Numbered from the stretch's first letter, positions 13,072 to 22,155 are shown. The stretch: DNA of 64,000 nucleotides from Phocaeicola faecium (GCF_014837055.1 NZ_JACSPQ010000002.1:124001-188000); one strand, 5' to 3'. Notes: generated by a model not told the origin, from the letters alone. Made by a program: numbers and translations.

Positions 13072-13581
13072 ATGAAACGTTTACATGTCTTTTTATTCTT
13101 GTTTGCACTTTTAGGTCTTGCGGCTTGTAGCGATGATGATGGTTATTCTGAAGAATCTCCGATTTCAAGAGATTTAGCTTACGAAATGGTGAAAATGAAA
13201 TTATTTACTTATGGTAAACCCTTTAATGAGATAGACCTTTATGCTACTAAAGATATACTTCCGGCAAATACACCGGTAATAATAAGTAAAGAAGAGACAA
13301 TGTCATCGGATCGTAATTCATGGCTATTCTTTATAGATGAAATACCGCTTATCGCAAACTGGGGACATCCCTGTAAGTATATTTTTGTGGATGCTTTCGG
13401 AAATGTGACCGTTCATGAAAAAACGATGCCTCCATCTGCTCCTTCTTTGGAAGAGATGGATCATTTAAATTGGGCAGATATATGGGATGAGTGGGGTGGA
13501 ATATATTATACAGGATATTCCCGCTGTTCATTCGAGGGCTATCCGTTCATAATTTATTGTAGCCACAAGAGAAACTATTGA
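13072..13581 (+). CDS. Small lipoprotein of unknown function
   Basis: A 169-residue protein with a clear lipoprotein signal (MKRLHVFLFLFALLGLAAC, lipobox LAAC, then an acidic SDDDGYSEESP stretch that in Bacteroides often directs surface export). The mature part is rich in Trp, Asp and aromatic residues (LNWADIWDEWGGIYYTGYSR) and has three cysteines. No family is recognised. It sits between the susC/susD unit and the fucosidase operon, in the position often taken by surface glycan-binding proteins, but it is much smaller than SusE/SusF and that role is only a guess. Confidence 0.75.
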   Translation: MKRLHVFLFLFALLGLAACSDDDGYSEESPISRDLAYEMVKMKLFTYGKPFNEIDLYATKDILPANTPVIISKEETMSSDRNSWLFFIDEIPLIANWGHPCKYIFVDAFGNVTVHEKTMPPSAPSLEEMDHLNWADIWDEWGGIYYTGYSRCSFEGYPFIIYCSHKRNY

Positions 13582-13731
13582 GAATAATTTCTTCGGCTTT
13601 GGAATAATTATTTATCTATAAAATTTCGGAAAAAAATACAATAATAGCGCAAGATATATACATTAACGTCATACAGAACAAGTTCCAGTGTATTAAAGAT
13701 ATAGAATTTAATTATACTTTCCCGCATCTTG

Positions 13732-13762
13732 TTGTCAAATTCTTTAAATAGTATTATATTTG
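13732..13762 (+). promoter_or_regulatory. Promoter of the fucosidase/PNGase F operon
   Basis: TTG (13732-13734), a 20-nt spacer and a perfect -7 box TATATTTG (13755-13762). Transcription would begin near 13769, which rules out an upstream in-frame start at 13729 and supports the ATG at 13792. Confidence 0.65.
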
Positions 13763-13791
13763 TAATTACAATCATAAAAAATTTTATTAAC

Positions 13792-15141
13792 ATGACAAGG
13801 AAACAGGTTATAACCTTATTTGCCGCTTTCTGTTATGCGCTTTCTCCGGTTGTGGGGCAGGCGCAGGAAAAAACGCAACAGGAGGTTGAGAAAGAAAAAA
13901 AAATGGAGTGGTTTGCAAAAGCCAAGTTGGGTATTTTCATCCATTGGGGAATTTATTCGGTAAAGGGAGTCTCTGAAAGTTGGTCTTTCTTTAATAAATA
14001 TCTGCCATACGATGAATACATGAGCCAAAAAGACGGGTTTACCGCTTCGAAATACGACCCGAAAGCATGGGTGGACTTGATAAAAGAGAGCGGGGCGCGC
14101 TATACGGTTATCACAACCAAACATCATGACGGAATGGCTTTGTGGGACACGAAAGCGGGTGCATTGAGTACGGTGAAGTGTACGCCTGCCAAGCGAGATT
14201 TGATTGCTCCCTTTGCGAAAGAGGTTCGCAAACAGGGGCTGAAATTGGGCTTCTACTATTCATTGCTCGACTGGTCGCATCCCGATTATCCGAATATGAC
14301 GCGCACGGAGGTTCGCTATAAGAATGATTCGGTACGGTGGCAACGCTTCGTCGACTTCAATATGGCGCAGCTAACGGAATTGAACAAAACTTGGAAACCG
14401 GATTTGTATTGGTTTGATGGCGACTGGGAACAAACAGCCGAAGCATGGAACGCCAAAGGAATCGTAGATTTGTTGCGCTCGGATAACAAAAATGTGGTTA
14501 TCAACTCGCGTATTCAGGGATATGGCGATTATGCCACACCCGAACAGGGAGTACCCATTGTTCGCCCGGAAGACAAATACTGGGAGCTGTGTATGACGAT
14601 GAACGACTCATGGGGCTATCAACATACCGATACCAACTATAAATCGCCATATATCTTGTTGCGCACGTTTGTAGATTGCCTTAGCATGGGAGGAAACTTG
14701 CTGCTCGACATTGGTCCGAAAGAAGACGGAACCATTCCTGAAGAGCAAATCAATATATTGAAAGAGTTCGGACGCTGGACAAAGAAACACAAAGAAGCTA
14801 TTTACGACACTCGTGCCGGTATCCCCACGGAACATTTTCAAGGTTACACCACGCTGAACGAAGCGGGAGATATTTTGTATCTCTACTTGCCGTATAAACC
14901 TAACGGCCCGATTGAAGTTAAAGGATTGATGAACAAGGTAAACCGTGTTTGGGTAGTGGGTAACGGTGCAATGTTGTCATATAAAGTATATAACAAGAAT
15001 TACTGGAACGAGGTGCCCGGAAACCTTTACATCGACGTGCCCGAACAGGTACTCGACCCGCAGATAACGGTGGTAGCCGTATTGCTGGACGGACCGGTAA
15101 AATTATATCGCGGAGCAGGACAGGTAATAGAAAGTAATTAA
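13792..15141 (+). CDS. Alpha-L-fucosidase, GH29 family
   Basis: A 449-residue exported enzyme that hydrolyses terminal alpha-L-fucose. It has a signal peptide (about residues 1-25, cleaved near VVGQAQ), the GH29 TIM-barrel start LGIFIHWGIYSV (about 46-57), conserved KHHDGMALWDT (110-120), and the nucleophile Asp209 in DLYWFDGDW (204-212). The start at 13792 is chosen because the promoter box lies between it and the upstream in-frame codon. It is the first gene of a three-gene operon with a CBM9/GHL10 protein and a PNGase F-like amidase (gaps of 13 and 16 bp), consistent with removing core or antenna fucose from N-glycans. The acid/base residue cannot be assigned by eye. Confidence 0.93.
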   Translation: MTRKQVITLFAAFCYALSPVVGQAQEKTQQEVEKEKKMEWFAKAKLGIFIHWGIYSVKGVSESWSFFNKYLPYDEYMSQKDGFTASKYDPKAWVDLIKESGARYTVITTKHHDGMALWDTKAGALSTVKCTPAKRDLIAPFAKEVRKQGLKLGFYYSLLDWSHPDYPNMTRTEVRYKNDSVRWQRFVDFNMAQLTELNKTWKPDLYWFDGDWEQTAEAWNAKGIVDLLRSDNKNVVINSRIQGYGDYATPEQGVPIVRPEDKYWELCMTMNDSWGYQHTDTNYKSPYILLRTFVDCLSMGGNLLLDIGPKEDGTIPEEQINILKEFGRWTKKHKEAIYDTRAGIPTEHFQGYTTLNEAGDILYLYLPYKPNGPIEVKGLMNKVNRVWVVGNGAMLSYKVYNKNYWNEVPGNLYIDVPEQVLDPQITVVAVLLDGPVKLYRGAGQVIESN

Positions 15142-15154
15142 TATCAGATACATT

Positions 15155-17203
15155 ATGAAGAAGCAATTAGTATGTAGTTTGTTTGCGTTGGCAATAGGCG
15201 GACAGATGCTGGCGCAGAATTTGTACACAAAGTATGAGCGTACGCTGACTCCTCCAGAGGGCTATGTATGCTATCGCACGAACGGAAAGATAAAGGTAGA
15301 CGGCAAACTGAATGAAACGGATTGGCAGAAAGCACAGTCTACTTCCTCGTTTGTTGACATCAGTGGTGAGGGATTTGCCAAACCGTGTTATGATACTTCT
15401 GCTAAAATGTTGTGGGATGACGATTATCTCTACGTAGGAGCAACCTTGCAGGAAGATGACATAAAGGCAAAATTGAGCCAGCGCGATACGATTATTTATT
15501 ACGACAATGACTTTGAAGTGTTTCTTGACCCGGACTGCGACGGACAGAACTACTTTGAGATTGAAACCAACGCTAAAGGTGTGATATTCGACCTGATGCT
15601 TGACAAACCTTACCGTGCGGGCGGCAACTTCATGATTCAATGGGATTGTCCGGGACTCCAACTGGCTGTACAGCGTGACGGTACTTTGAACAACTCGAAA
15701 GATAAAGATAAACAGTGGACGGTGGAAATGGCTATTCCCCGCAAAGCATTGGCTGTGAATTTTGCCAATCCGATAGAGGCAGGGAAATACTGGCGCATCA
15801 ACTTCTCACGTGTGCAGTGGCTGAAACCCGGACAGCGTGAAGAAAACTGGGTATGGATGCCTACCGGAAAGATAGATATGCACATGCCCGACAGATGGGG
15901 ATTCTTATACCTTTCAGACAAAGTGGTAGGACAGGGAACAGAAACCTTTAAGTATCCTTATAACATGGCTGCGTATAAACTGCTTTGGGCGATGTATTAT
16001 GCACAGTTGGATAACTATGCGAAAGAGAAAAACTATCTGCGTGCAAAAGAGAACTTCTTCCTTACAGATGCTGAGCTGAAAGATCTTCCGGCAGGGGCGG
16101 AAATCACGGTAGAGGCTACCGGCCATACGTTCCGCATGTCGGTTAGTGTTCCCGAAGAGAAAGTACGTTACGTGGTTGACAATACCGGAAGGTTCAGTCG
16201 CGAAACCATTGCTCCCCGCCAAGTAAAGAACTGGGTATGGATGCGCATCAACAAAGAAAAAGGAGATGAATATTACAAAAAATATTTCGCACTGCTGAAA
16301 GAATGTGGTATCAGCGGAGTAATGTTCGAAGGCTACGATGAAAATACGTATAAGATGTGTAAGGAAGCCGGTCTGGAAGCACACTACTGGAAGTGGACGA
16401 TGAACCGCCACGAGGTACTGAAAACACATCCTGACTGGTTTGCCGTAAACCGTAAAGGTGAATCGGGCTATGATAAACCTGCGTACGTGGATTACTATCG
16501 TTTCCTTTGCCCGAACCATGAAGGCGTTGCCGAATATTTGGCTGCCGATTATTTGAAAGAGGCCAATTTGCCTTACGTAGACGGTGTGCATCTTGATTAC
16601 GTGCGTTTCCCGGATGTAGTATTGCCTGTCAGCTTATGGAAAAATTACGGTATCGAACAAACGTCCGAATTGCCTGAATACGATTACTGTTATTGTGACG
16701 TATGCCGTCAGAAGTTTAAAGAACAGACCGGAAAAGACCCGATGGAATTGAAGTACCCGATGGAGAACCAGTCATGGATAAACTTCCGTCTGGATGCGAT
16801 AACCCGTGTAGTAAACAAGATTACGCAGACCTTGAAGTCGGAAGGTAAGCGCGTTTCGGCTGCCGTATTCCCCGGACCGTCTATGGCACGCAAGATGGTG
16901 CGCCAAGATTGGGGACAGTGGTCGCTCGATGCTTACTTCCCGATGATTTATAACGGTTTCTATTACGAAGGTCCGGAATGGATTGGACGTTCGGTGAAAG
17001 AGAGTGTAGAAACCATTAATGGAAGAGCCAAGATTTATGCCGGATTAATGTTCCCGGATATCAAAAACACGTTTGAACAAGCATTGGATGAGGCTTTCAA
17101 TAACGGAGCTTCGGGTGTATCGTTCTTCGATGGTCCGGACGAAGAATACTTGCATAAATTTAAGGCATATCTGGAAAAGAGAGGTTTTGAAGTGGTTAAA
17201 TAA
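15155..17203 (+). CDS. Exported CBM9-like / GHL10-type family 10 glycosyl hydrolase-like protein
   Basis: A 682-residue protein with a signal peptide (cleaved near MLAQN, residue 21). Residues about 40-245 form a CBM9-like beta-sandwich (KIKVDGKLNETDWQKA; DNDFEVFLDPDCDGQNYFEIE; WTVEMAIPRKAL). Residues about 350-670 form a TIM-barrel resembling the GHL10/DUF187 group, with DGVHLDYVRFPD, a paired-cysteine YCYCDVCRQKF segment, DAYFPMIYNGF and GVSFFDGPD. The catalytic acids are probably among the Asp residues of DGVHLDYVRFPD, but this is inferred. Substrate unknown; the operon (GH29 upstream, PNGase F-like downstream) points to host glycoprotein glycans. Confidence 0.8.
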   Translation: MKKQLVCSLFALAIGGQMLAQNLYTKYERTLTPPEGYVCYRTNGKIKVDGKLNETDWQKAQSTSSFVDISGEGFAKPCYDTSAKMLWDDDYLYVGATLQEDDIKAKLSQRDTIIYYDNDFEVFLDPDCDGQNYFEIETNAKGVIFDLMLDKPYRAGGNFMIQWDCPGLQLAVQRDGTLNNSKDKDKQWTVEMAIPRKALAVNFANPIEAGKYWRINFSRVQWLKPGQREENWVWMPTGKIDMHMPDRWGFLYLSDKVVGQGTETFKYPYNMAAYKLLWAMYYAQLDNYAKEKNYLRAKENFFLTDAELKDLPAGAEITVEATGHTFRMSVSVPEEKVRYVVDNTGRFSRETIAPRQVKNWVWMRINKEKGDEYYKKYFALLKECGISGVMFEGYDENTYKMCKEAGLEAHYWKWTMNRHEVLKTHPDWFAVNRKGESGYDKPAYVDYYRFLCPNHEGVAEYLAADYLKEANLPYVDGVHLDYVRFPDVVLPVSLWKNYGIEQTSELPEYDYCYCDVCRQKFKEQTGKDPMELKYPMENQSWINFRLDAITRVVNKITQTLKSEGKRVSAAVFPGPSMARKMVRQDWGQWSLDAYFPMIYNGFYYEGPEWIGRSVKESVETINGRAKIYAGLMFPDIKNTFEQALDEAFNNGASGVSFFDGPDEEYLHKFKAYLEKRGFEVVK

Positions 17204-17219
17204 AGACGATTAAGATAAT

Positions 17220-18458
17220 ATGAGAATAGCAAGTATATGTTTGTCTCTGCTCATGGCTTTGAGCGCATGGGGAGCAGGACACAAAGAATTGCCGGCAAAA
17301 GGAGACTTGACATTAACCGTGTTCGATAAGGAAAATGTCCGTTTCGTTCCGGATGTATATGGCGGTTATGCTGCTGCAGAAGCCGATGGAGTTATCCATC
17401 TGGTAAACGGACGTATTATTTTAAAGAAAATACAAGTTCCCGATTATCAGCGCGACGTAACAGTGAGTCTGAAAGTAACGGTAGCGTCGAACGGCGATCG
17501 TTGGGATAAGTCGGGTTCTTGTTTCGTACTGCCGAAAGAGTCTGCCATTAATTTGCTGAATATTGCTCAGGGAAAAGAAAAGTTTCCTGCCATCGACAGT
17601 TTGAAACTGGAAAACATGATTGGTATCGTTCCGGGAAAGAACTACCTGCCTACCATTGAACTGATGCGCTTCATGACTCCTTTCGGGGTAGGACATTACA
17701 GTGAAGACGATGATTCACTATCCAGCAAGCGCCGTCCGGTGTACATTCCTAAATGGGAGAAATGCGTACAATGGCAGCAAGACATCACGGATTTGTATTC
17801 AACCTTGAAAGGGGAGGCTTACGTAGGTATCTTTATTGATACGTGGACACCCGAAGGATACATAGCAAGCATGGAACTGAAATTCAAAGAAACTCCGGTG
17901 GCTTGTGAAAAACTGGTTCGTCGCCACGTAGAACCGTTAATGAATACCGTATATTACGTGGGGCAGTCTTACCCCGACATCTTCTCACGCAAGGCGGTTT
18001 CTACCGAATTTACACTGCCCGAAGGAGCTAAGAATGTACGTTTGAAATACATCGTTACCGGTCATGGAGGACATTCGGGAGGCGACGAGTTTGTACCGAA
18101 CCGCAACATCCTTTCAGTAGATGGGAAAGAAGTGTATAACTTCACGCCGTGGAGAGACGACTGTGCATCGTTCCGCCGCTTTAATCCGGCTACGGGAGTA
18201 TGGTTAATCAAACGCTTGGCGGCTTATATCGGTGAGAAGGGATATGAGACAAAAGAAGTAGAAGAACCATTGGCTTCGTCCGACTTGTCTCGCTCTAACT
18301 GGTGTCCGGGTTCGGATGTTGTCCCCGAAGAAATTCCTTTGACAGGTTTGCAAGCCGGTAAACATACTTTCACGGTAGATATTCCGGAGGCACAACCGGT
18401 AAGTAATGATGAGCTGAACCATTGGTTGGTTTCTGCATATTTGGTATGGGAAGAATAA
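17220..18458 (+). CDS. PNGase F-like peptide-N-glycosidase
   Basis: A 412-residue exported protein related to PNGase F, the amidase that cuts intact N-glycans from asparagine. It has a signal peptide (about 1-19). Two jelly-roll domains are expected: residues about 30-225 (N-glycanase_N-like, with NGDRWDKSG and [14 protein letters not shown]) and about 235-410 (N-glycanase_C-like, with [28 protein letters not shown] and [13 protein letters not shown]). By comparison with PNGase F, Asp96, Glu147 and Glu290 are the likely counterparts of the active-site acids; this assignment is by eye. It ends the fucosidase operon and is followed by a terminator. With the fucosidase, beta-galactosidase and SusC/SusD it makes a coherent N-glycoprotein-degrading set. 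Confidence 0.82.
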   Translation: MRIASICLSLLMALSAWGAGHKELPAKGDLTLTVFDKENVRFVPDVYGGYAAAEADGVIHLVNGRIILKKIQVPDYQRDVTVSLKVTVASNGDRWDKSGSCFVLPKESAINLLNIAQGKEKFPAIDSLKLENMIGIVPGKNYLPTIELMRFMTPFGVGHYSEDDDSLSSKRRPVYIPKWEKCVQWQQDITDLYSTLKGEAYVGIFIDTWTPEGYIASMELKFKETPVACEKLVRRHVEPLMNTVYYVGQSYPDIFSRKAVSTEFTLPEGAKNVRLKYIVTGHGGHSGGDEFVPNRNILSVDGKEVYNFTPWRDDCASFRRFNPATGVWLIKRLAAYIGEKGYETKEVEEPLASSDLSRSNWCPGSDVVPEEIPLTGLQAGKHTFTVDIPEAQPVSNDELNHWLVSAYLVWEE

Positions 18459-18490
18459 ATCGGATTTGCCAATAAATCCTCTTTGAAAAG

Positions 18491-18558
18491 AATCCCCCTT
18501 ATTTGCTTTATTGAACTGGGTAAAGTTTTCGTAAGGCAAATAGGGGGATTTTTTTTCT
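18491..18558 (+). terminator. Terminator of the fucosidase/PNGase F operon
   Basis: AATCCCCCTTATTTGC pairs with GGCAAATAGGGGGATT, followed by TTTTTTCTG on the plus strand. Confidence 0.75.
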
Positions 18559-18562
18559 GATA

Positions 18563-18745
18563 TAAGAGCCTGTTTTAACCCAAATCGGTCATTAGAAAAT
18601 CGGGCTTTCATTTTGCGTGAAATACGTCATGATTATGGCAATAATTAAGGTGTGCAATGCAAATTTGGGTCATAATAAAGGTTACTGTCTTATATTTTGC
18701 TTGCAAAAATTTCTAATGACCGATTTGGGTTTAAACAAGTTCTAA
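18563..18745. repeat. MITE-like element, 183 bp with ~36-bp terminal inverted repeats
   Basis: The left end TAAGAGCCTGTTTTAACCC continues into CCAAATCGGTCATTAGAAA, and the complement of the whole 36-bp arm recurs at 18710-18745 with four mismatches, all in the outer half. The inner 20 bp are perfect. The interior (about 110 bp) is non-coding and AT-rich. The outer tips match the shorter elements elsewhere in the window. Confidence 0.7.
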
Positions 18746-19099
18746 AACATCAGGCAAGTTACAGATTGTAATTACTATTTCATTGGGTGGGGATTGTTAA
18801 GTGTCAATTTGATAGTCTATTCCCAGTAGTTTCATGTAAAAATACGTTTTTTGTTTTCTCTTATACCTTGAAAACTTCTTTTAAGGGAGCGTAGTGTAAA
18901 TTGAACCCTTGCATGAATTTTTTTGTTTAAGAATATGAGGGATGAGTCAGTTTCTTTATCGGAAAATTTAAATAAGTTCTAAACCTTTTGTTTTAAGTTA
19001 TTGTTCTTTATGGAATTTTCAACGTATGGTAAGGTATTGGTGCTTAATTAAATCCGTAAAAAAATCATGTTATCAGAGTTAATTTAAAACGTAGAATAG

Positions 19100-20752
19100 A
19101 TGAAATTGAAAATACATATTTTTGTCGTAATGACAGTTCTATGCCTGTTTTCCTGTACCCGTCGGGGAAGTGGTGGTTATAGTATGTCATTGTTGATGCT
19201 TGAGGATTCGCTGAATGCCATGCCTGAAAAGTATCTGAATCGGATCATTGATATCGATACAGCTTCTTTGAACAAAGCCGATAAAGCACTTTACTATGCT
19301 TTGTTGGTTCAGGCTAAGGCGCTTGTTCCCGATACTCCCCTGCAACTTTCAAACCAGTCGGACGAAGCGTTATCCTATTTCTTGGGGCAAAAAGATTCTG
19401 CCCGCCTGTGCAGTCTGTATTTCTCTTTGGGGAAAGTATATGCAGACAACTATGCGTTTTTCAGAGCCAATAGCAGCTATAATCAGGCCGAAAAGTATGT
19501 AAGAAATGACAGCCGGATGCTTTTTTCCATCAAATTGGGAGAAGCCTCTATTTATCATTTTAAAATGATGTATCGGATGGAAGAAGAATGTTTGCAGCAA
19601 GCCCTGCACATTGCGGTTCTGTTAAAAGATTCTGTTCTTACGGCAGAAGCACTGCACGAGTTGGCGAAACTTCATCTGACGGAGAATAATTATTCCGAAT
19701 CCGACAATTACTTACGCAGGGCATTGCAACTGTTGCCTTCCCGTAAATCGGCGTTGCGTGCTGAGTATTATAAAGATTTAGGCAAGATTTATTTGGCTAT
19801 GAACAAGCTCGATTCTGCCTTATATTATGTCGATATCGCTTTACAGAATGATAGCTCATTTAATTTTAAGCTGTCGTGTAACCTGATTCAAGGGAATATT
19901 TTTTTGAAAATGCATCGGCTTAATGACGCCGAGCGGATTCTGATGCAAGACATTGACAAACTTCCTTTGAACTGGAAACGAGATACTTATTATAAAATGT
20001 CATTGCTGAAGGATGCCGAGAAAGATTATCAGACGGCTTTTCTTTATGCGAAGAAAAGTATTGGTTGCAGAGATTCGCTGGATATGAACAACAAGATAGG
20101 ATATATCAGTAATCTGAATGCCTTTCAGGAGCACGACCGTCAGCAGCAGAGGATTGTCCGTATCAATATGGAACTTGCCGAACAGAAACTGGCTTATTAC
20201 AAGCTGGCTGTGAGTTTGTTCTTGATTCTTGGGGTGGGAATCTTGATTGTGTATCGTGTGAAACGGGCGAAAAGAAAAATCGAGGTGACGCTGAAAGAAA
20301 AAGAAGAGATTATGGTCGATCTTCAGAATAGCAGGTGTGAGGCAGAACATCGGTACCAGCAGGAAAAAGATGACCGTGAAGCCCTTGAGGTGGAGTCGCT
20401 TAATCAGCGCACGGAGTATTATAAGAGGCTCAATGCGCTTACAGTCCCGATTTTGATAAAAAGTCAGAACTCGCAGGGCTTTATGCATCTGAAAAAAGAA
20501 GACTGGGATATTATAGTCCAGAACACCAATGCTTGTTTCAATAATTTCACGTATCGTTTGAAAGAAGCGTTTCCGCAGTTGACGTCAGAGGAGGTACATT
20601 TTATCTGTCTGTTGAAAATGGAGCTGCCACTGTCTCTGCTTTCGGATGTATATCATATTGCTAAGGGGAGCATTTCGAGAAAGAAAATGCGCTTGAAAGA
20701 AAAGATGAAAATCGAGAACATGACACTCGATGATTTTATCAGACAATTTTGA
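19100..20752 (+). CDS. Lipidated TPR / transmembrane / HTH regulator
   Basis: A 550-residue protein with an N-terminal lipoprotein-like signal (CLFSC), a helical TPR region (about residues 60-330), one transmembrane helix (about 370-390, YKLAVSLFLILGVGILIVYRV), a charged coiled coil (about 395-450) and a C-terminal domain with a helix-turn-helix-like end (LTSEEVHFICLLKMELPLSLLSDVYHI...SRKKMRLKEKM). This layout, sensor outside and DNA-binding part inside, is common among Bacteroides one-component regulators. If the N-terminus is an uncleaved anchor rather than lipidated, topology would change. It is a monocistronic gene between the two glycan loci, and what it senses and controls is not shown. 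Confidence 0.75.
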   Translation: MKLKIHIFVVMTVLCLFSCTRRGSGGYSMSLLMLEDSLNAMPEKYLNRIIDIDTASLNKADKALYYALLVQAKALVPDTPLQLSNQSDEALSYFLGQKDSARLCSLYFSLGKVYADNYAFFRANSSYNQAEKYVRNDSRMLFSIKLGEASIYHFKMMYRMEEECLQQALHIAVLLKDSVLTAEALHELAKLHLTENNYSESDNYLRRALQLLPSRKSALRAEYYKDLGKIYLAMNKLDSALYYVDIALQNDSSFNFKLSCNLIQGNIFLKMHRLNDAERILMQDIDKLPLNWKRDTYYKMSLLKDAEKDYQTAFLYAKKSIGCRDSLDMNNKIGYISNLNAFQEHDRQQQRIVRINMELAEQKLAYYKLAVSLFLILGVGILIVYRVKRAKRKIEVTLKEKEEIMVDLQNSRCEAEHRYQQEKDDREALEVESLNQRTEYYKRLNALTVPILIKSQNSQGFMHLKKEDWDIIVQNTNACFNNFTYRLKEAFPQLTSEEVHFICLLKMELPLSLLSDVYHIAKGSISRKKMRLKEKMKIENMTLDDFIRQF

Positions 20753-20755
20753 TAT

Positions 20756-20850
20756 CCCCCGAAAACGCTACCGTTAGCGTGGGTTATCCCATGCGGTAGA
20801 GTTGACCATTTCTATTCGAAAGGCTGACCGGTTCTTCCGTTAGAGTTTTT
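20756..20850 (+). repeat. 96-bp CATGCGG intergenic repeat, copy B
   Basis: GAAAACGCTACCGTTAGCGT, then TCCCATGCGG, then GACCATTTCTATTCGAAAG and GACCGGTTCTTCCGTTAGAG with a T run. It begins 4 bp after the stop of the TPR regulator, so it would be transcribed as the 3' end of that message. Confidence 0.65.
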
Positions 20851-21132
20851 CATTCTCCTGTACTAATCGTAAAATGCTTGAAACGAGCTTTTTATGAGTT
20901 TGAATAAATTCAAAATTTTCTGTCCGCAGGTGTCATGGATTAAGTATTGGCTTTAACGGAAGGATGGGGGCAGACCGTTTTTCCGGGAAAATATAAATGG
21001 GTGTGTTGGTTGATGGCGTATATTGCCTGTTGGGGTAATGTACACGCTTGTCTTGTGTAATCATCTGCATATTAGTGTTTTATGAAATTTATTTGTCTAT
21101 CACGGTTTTTTCTTTCTTCATGTAAGGGGGCG

Positions 21133-21140
21133 TAATTTTG
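21133..21140 (+). promoter_or_regulatory. Putative -7 box upstream of the 21315 gene
   Basis: TAATTTTG matches TAnnTTTG exactly; the -33 region is only T-rich. If active, the transcript would start near 21147 and carry the whole MITE-like element in its leader. Confidence 0.35.
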
Positions 21141-21187
21141 CACCCGTAATTTATTGAAACAGGCTTTTAGGAGAATCCTACCAAATA

Positions 21188-21309
21188 TAAGAGCCTGTTT
21201 AAATTTTCCAATAAGTTGTTTTTATCAGCTTCCTTTTGAGTTTGTTTCCAGTCTGTTCTTCGAAAACAATTCTCAAACTAAAGCCGAGCAAAATTTAAAC
21301 GAACTCTAA
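21188..21309. repeat. MITE-like element, 122 bp
   Basis: Left tip TAAGAGCCTGTTTAAATTTT and right tip AAATTTAAACGAACTCTAA are inverted copies over about 22 bp with five mismatches. The interior contains a second imperfect palindrome (GAGTTTG ... CTCAAAC). It is closely alike in full to 22140-22262 and to 31890-32068. Confidence 0.7.
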
Positions 21310-21314
21310 AAGCG

Positions 21315-21731
21315 ATGCAAAAATTAATGTTTATTCCCAGCATGATTTGTTACATGCTGGCGTGTTATTTCCCTTCATTTATCGTAGAAGGAGAAGGCTA
21401 TCCGGAAGTGGGAGGCTGGTTTCTTTCTCTTTTCGGATGGGTGGGCTTGGTGATGGACAGCAGTTTGTTGAGCCTCTTCTATTTTTCATGGTTTGCTAAT
21501 GTTACTTACCTCTTTGCTATAATTAGTTTGTTGCATAACCGGTCTAAATCTTTCCACATTTGGATGGTTTGTACGTTTGTATTAGGGATGAGTTTTCTGT
21601 TCTGTCCTTCGGTCATAAAAGACGAGTCGGGACAGATGTTTGCCATCGATTCGATGGCTATCGGGTATTACCTTTGGATAGGCAGTTTTTTCTGTCTTTG
21701 GATGGGCGGATTATGTGCCTTGAAGCGGTGA
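21315..21731 (+). CDS. Small multi-pass membrane protein, unknown function
   Basis: A 138-residue hydrophobic protein with about four transmembrane helices (roughly residues 5-23, 38-60, 64-78/82-100 and 116-134) and few charged residues. It has no recognised domain. The ATG lies 6 bp after a MITE-like element, so its leader has been altered by that insertion. Possibly co-transcribed with the DUF805 gene 67 bp downstream. Confidence 0.6.
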   Translation: MQKLMFIPSMICYMLACYFPSFIVEGEGYPEVGGWFLSLFGWVGLVMDSSLLSLFYFSWFANVTYLFAIISLLHNRSKSFHIWMVCTFVLGMSFLFCPSVIKDESGQMFAIDSMAIGYYLWIGSFFCLWMGGLCALKR

Positions 21732-21798
21732 GAACAAAAGAATGTTTTATTTGTTATAATGACATAATGTTTACGTGCCTTTATAGATTAATGTAAAA

Positions 21799-22155
21799 AT
21801 GAAAGAATTTATCCGAATGCTTAAAAGTTGGGACAATTGGTCCGGTCGGGCGTGTCGTAGAGAATACTGGATGTCTGTACTGATTCTTGTAATCTTTATT
21901 TTTGCGGCATGTGCTCTCGATGCTTTGGCAAATACAAAATTTATGTTTGTCGGAGTCTTGTTCCTCTTTTGCTTGATTCCGAGTTATGCTGTCAGTGTAA
22001 GGCGGCTGCATGATATAGGAAAAAGTGGCTATTGGTTATTCATTAACTTAGTGCCTTTCGGATGTTTTTGGTTTTTATATTTAGTGCTTCAAGATAGCGA
22101 TCCCGGGAGGAATCGCTATGGGATAAATCCTAAAGAAATTAAGAGCCTGTTTTAA
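21799..22155 (+). CDS. DUF805 family inner-membrane protein
   Basis: A 118-residue protein with the DUF805 pattern: N-terminal FIRMLKSWDNWSGRACRREYW (first part given), membrane helices at about residues 25-45, 50-65 and 75-95, and the conserved RRLHDIGKSGYWLF segment followed by DSDPGRNRYGINP. The function of the family is unknown. The last four codons (Lys-Ser-Leu-Phe) and the TAA stop are provided by the left tip of a MITE-like repeat starting at 22140, so the native C-terminus may have differed. Confidence 0.85.
   Translation: MKEFIRMLKSWDNWSGRACRREYWMSVLILVIFIFAACALDALANTKFMFVGVLFLFCLIPSYAVSVRRLHDIGKSGYWLFINLVPFGCFWFLYLVLQDSDPGRNRYGINPKEIKSLF

Larger units (their letters stand above)
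18459..19099. other. Intergenic region with terminator and repeat remnants
   Basis: This 641-bp gap holds the operon terminator (18491-18558), a 183-bp inverted-repeat element (18563-18745) and an isolated right tip of the same family, AAATTTAAATAAGTTCTAA (about 18965-18982), whose left partner is not obvious. No ORF is supported. No clear -33/-7 pair is seen for the regulator at 19100. Confidence 0.5.
20753..21314. other. Intergenic region with 96-bp repeat, promoter and MITE-like element
   Basis: This 562-bp gap contains repeat copy B (20756-20850), a perfect -7 box TAATTTTG (21133-21140) and a MITE-like element (21188-21309) that lies between that promoter and the ATG at 21315. The rest (about 20860-21130) shows no ORF. 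Confidence 0.5.

Noticed and set aside
15914..16591. 225-codon minus-strand ORF inside the CBM9/GHL10 gene
   Set aside because: Antisense to a well-supported gene, unusual composition, no domain.
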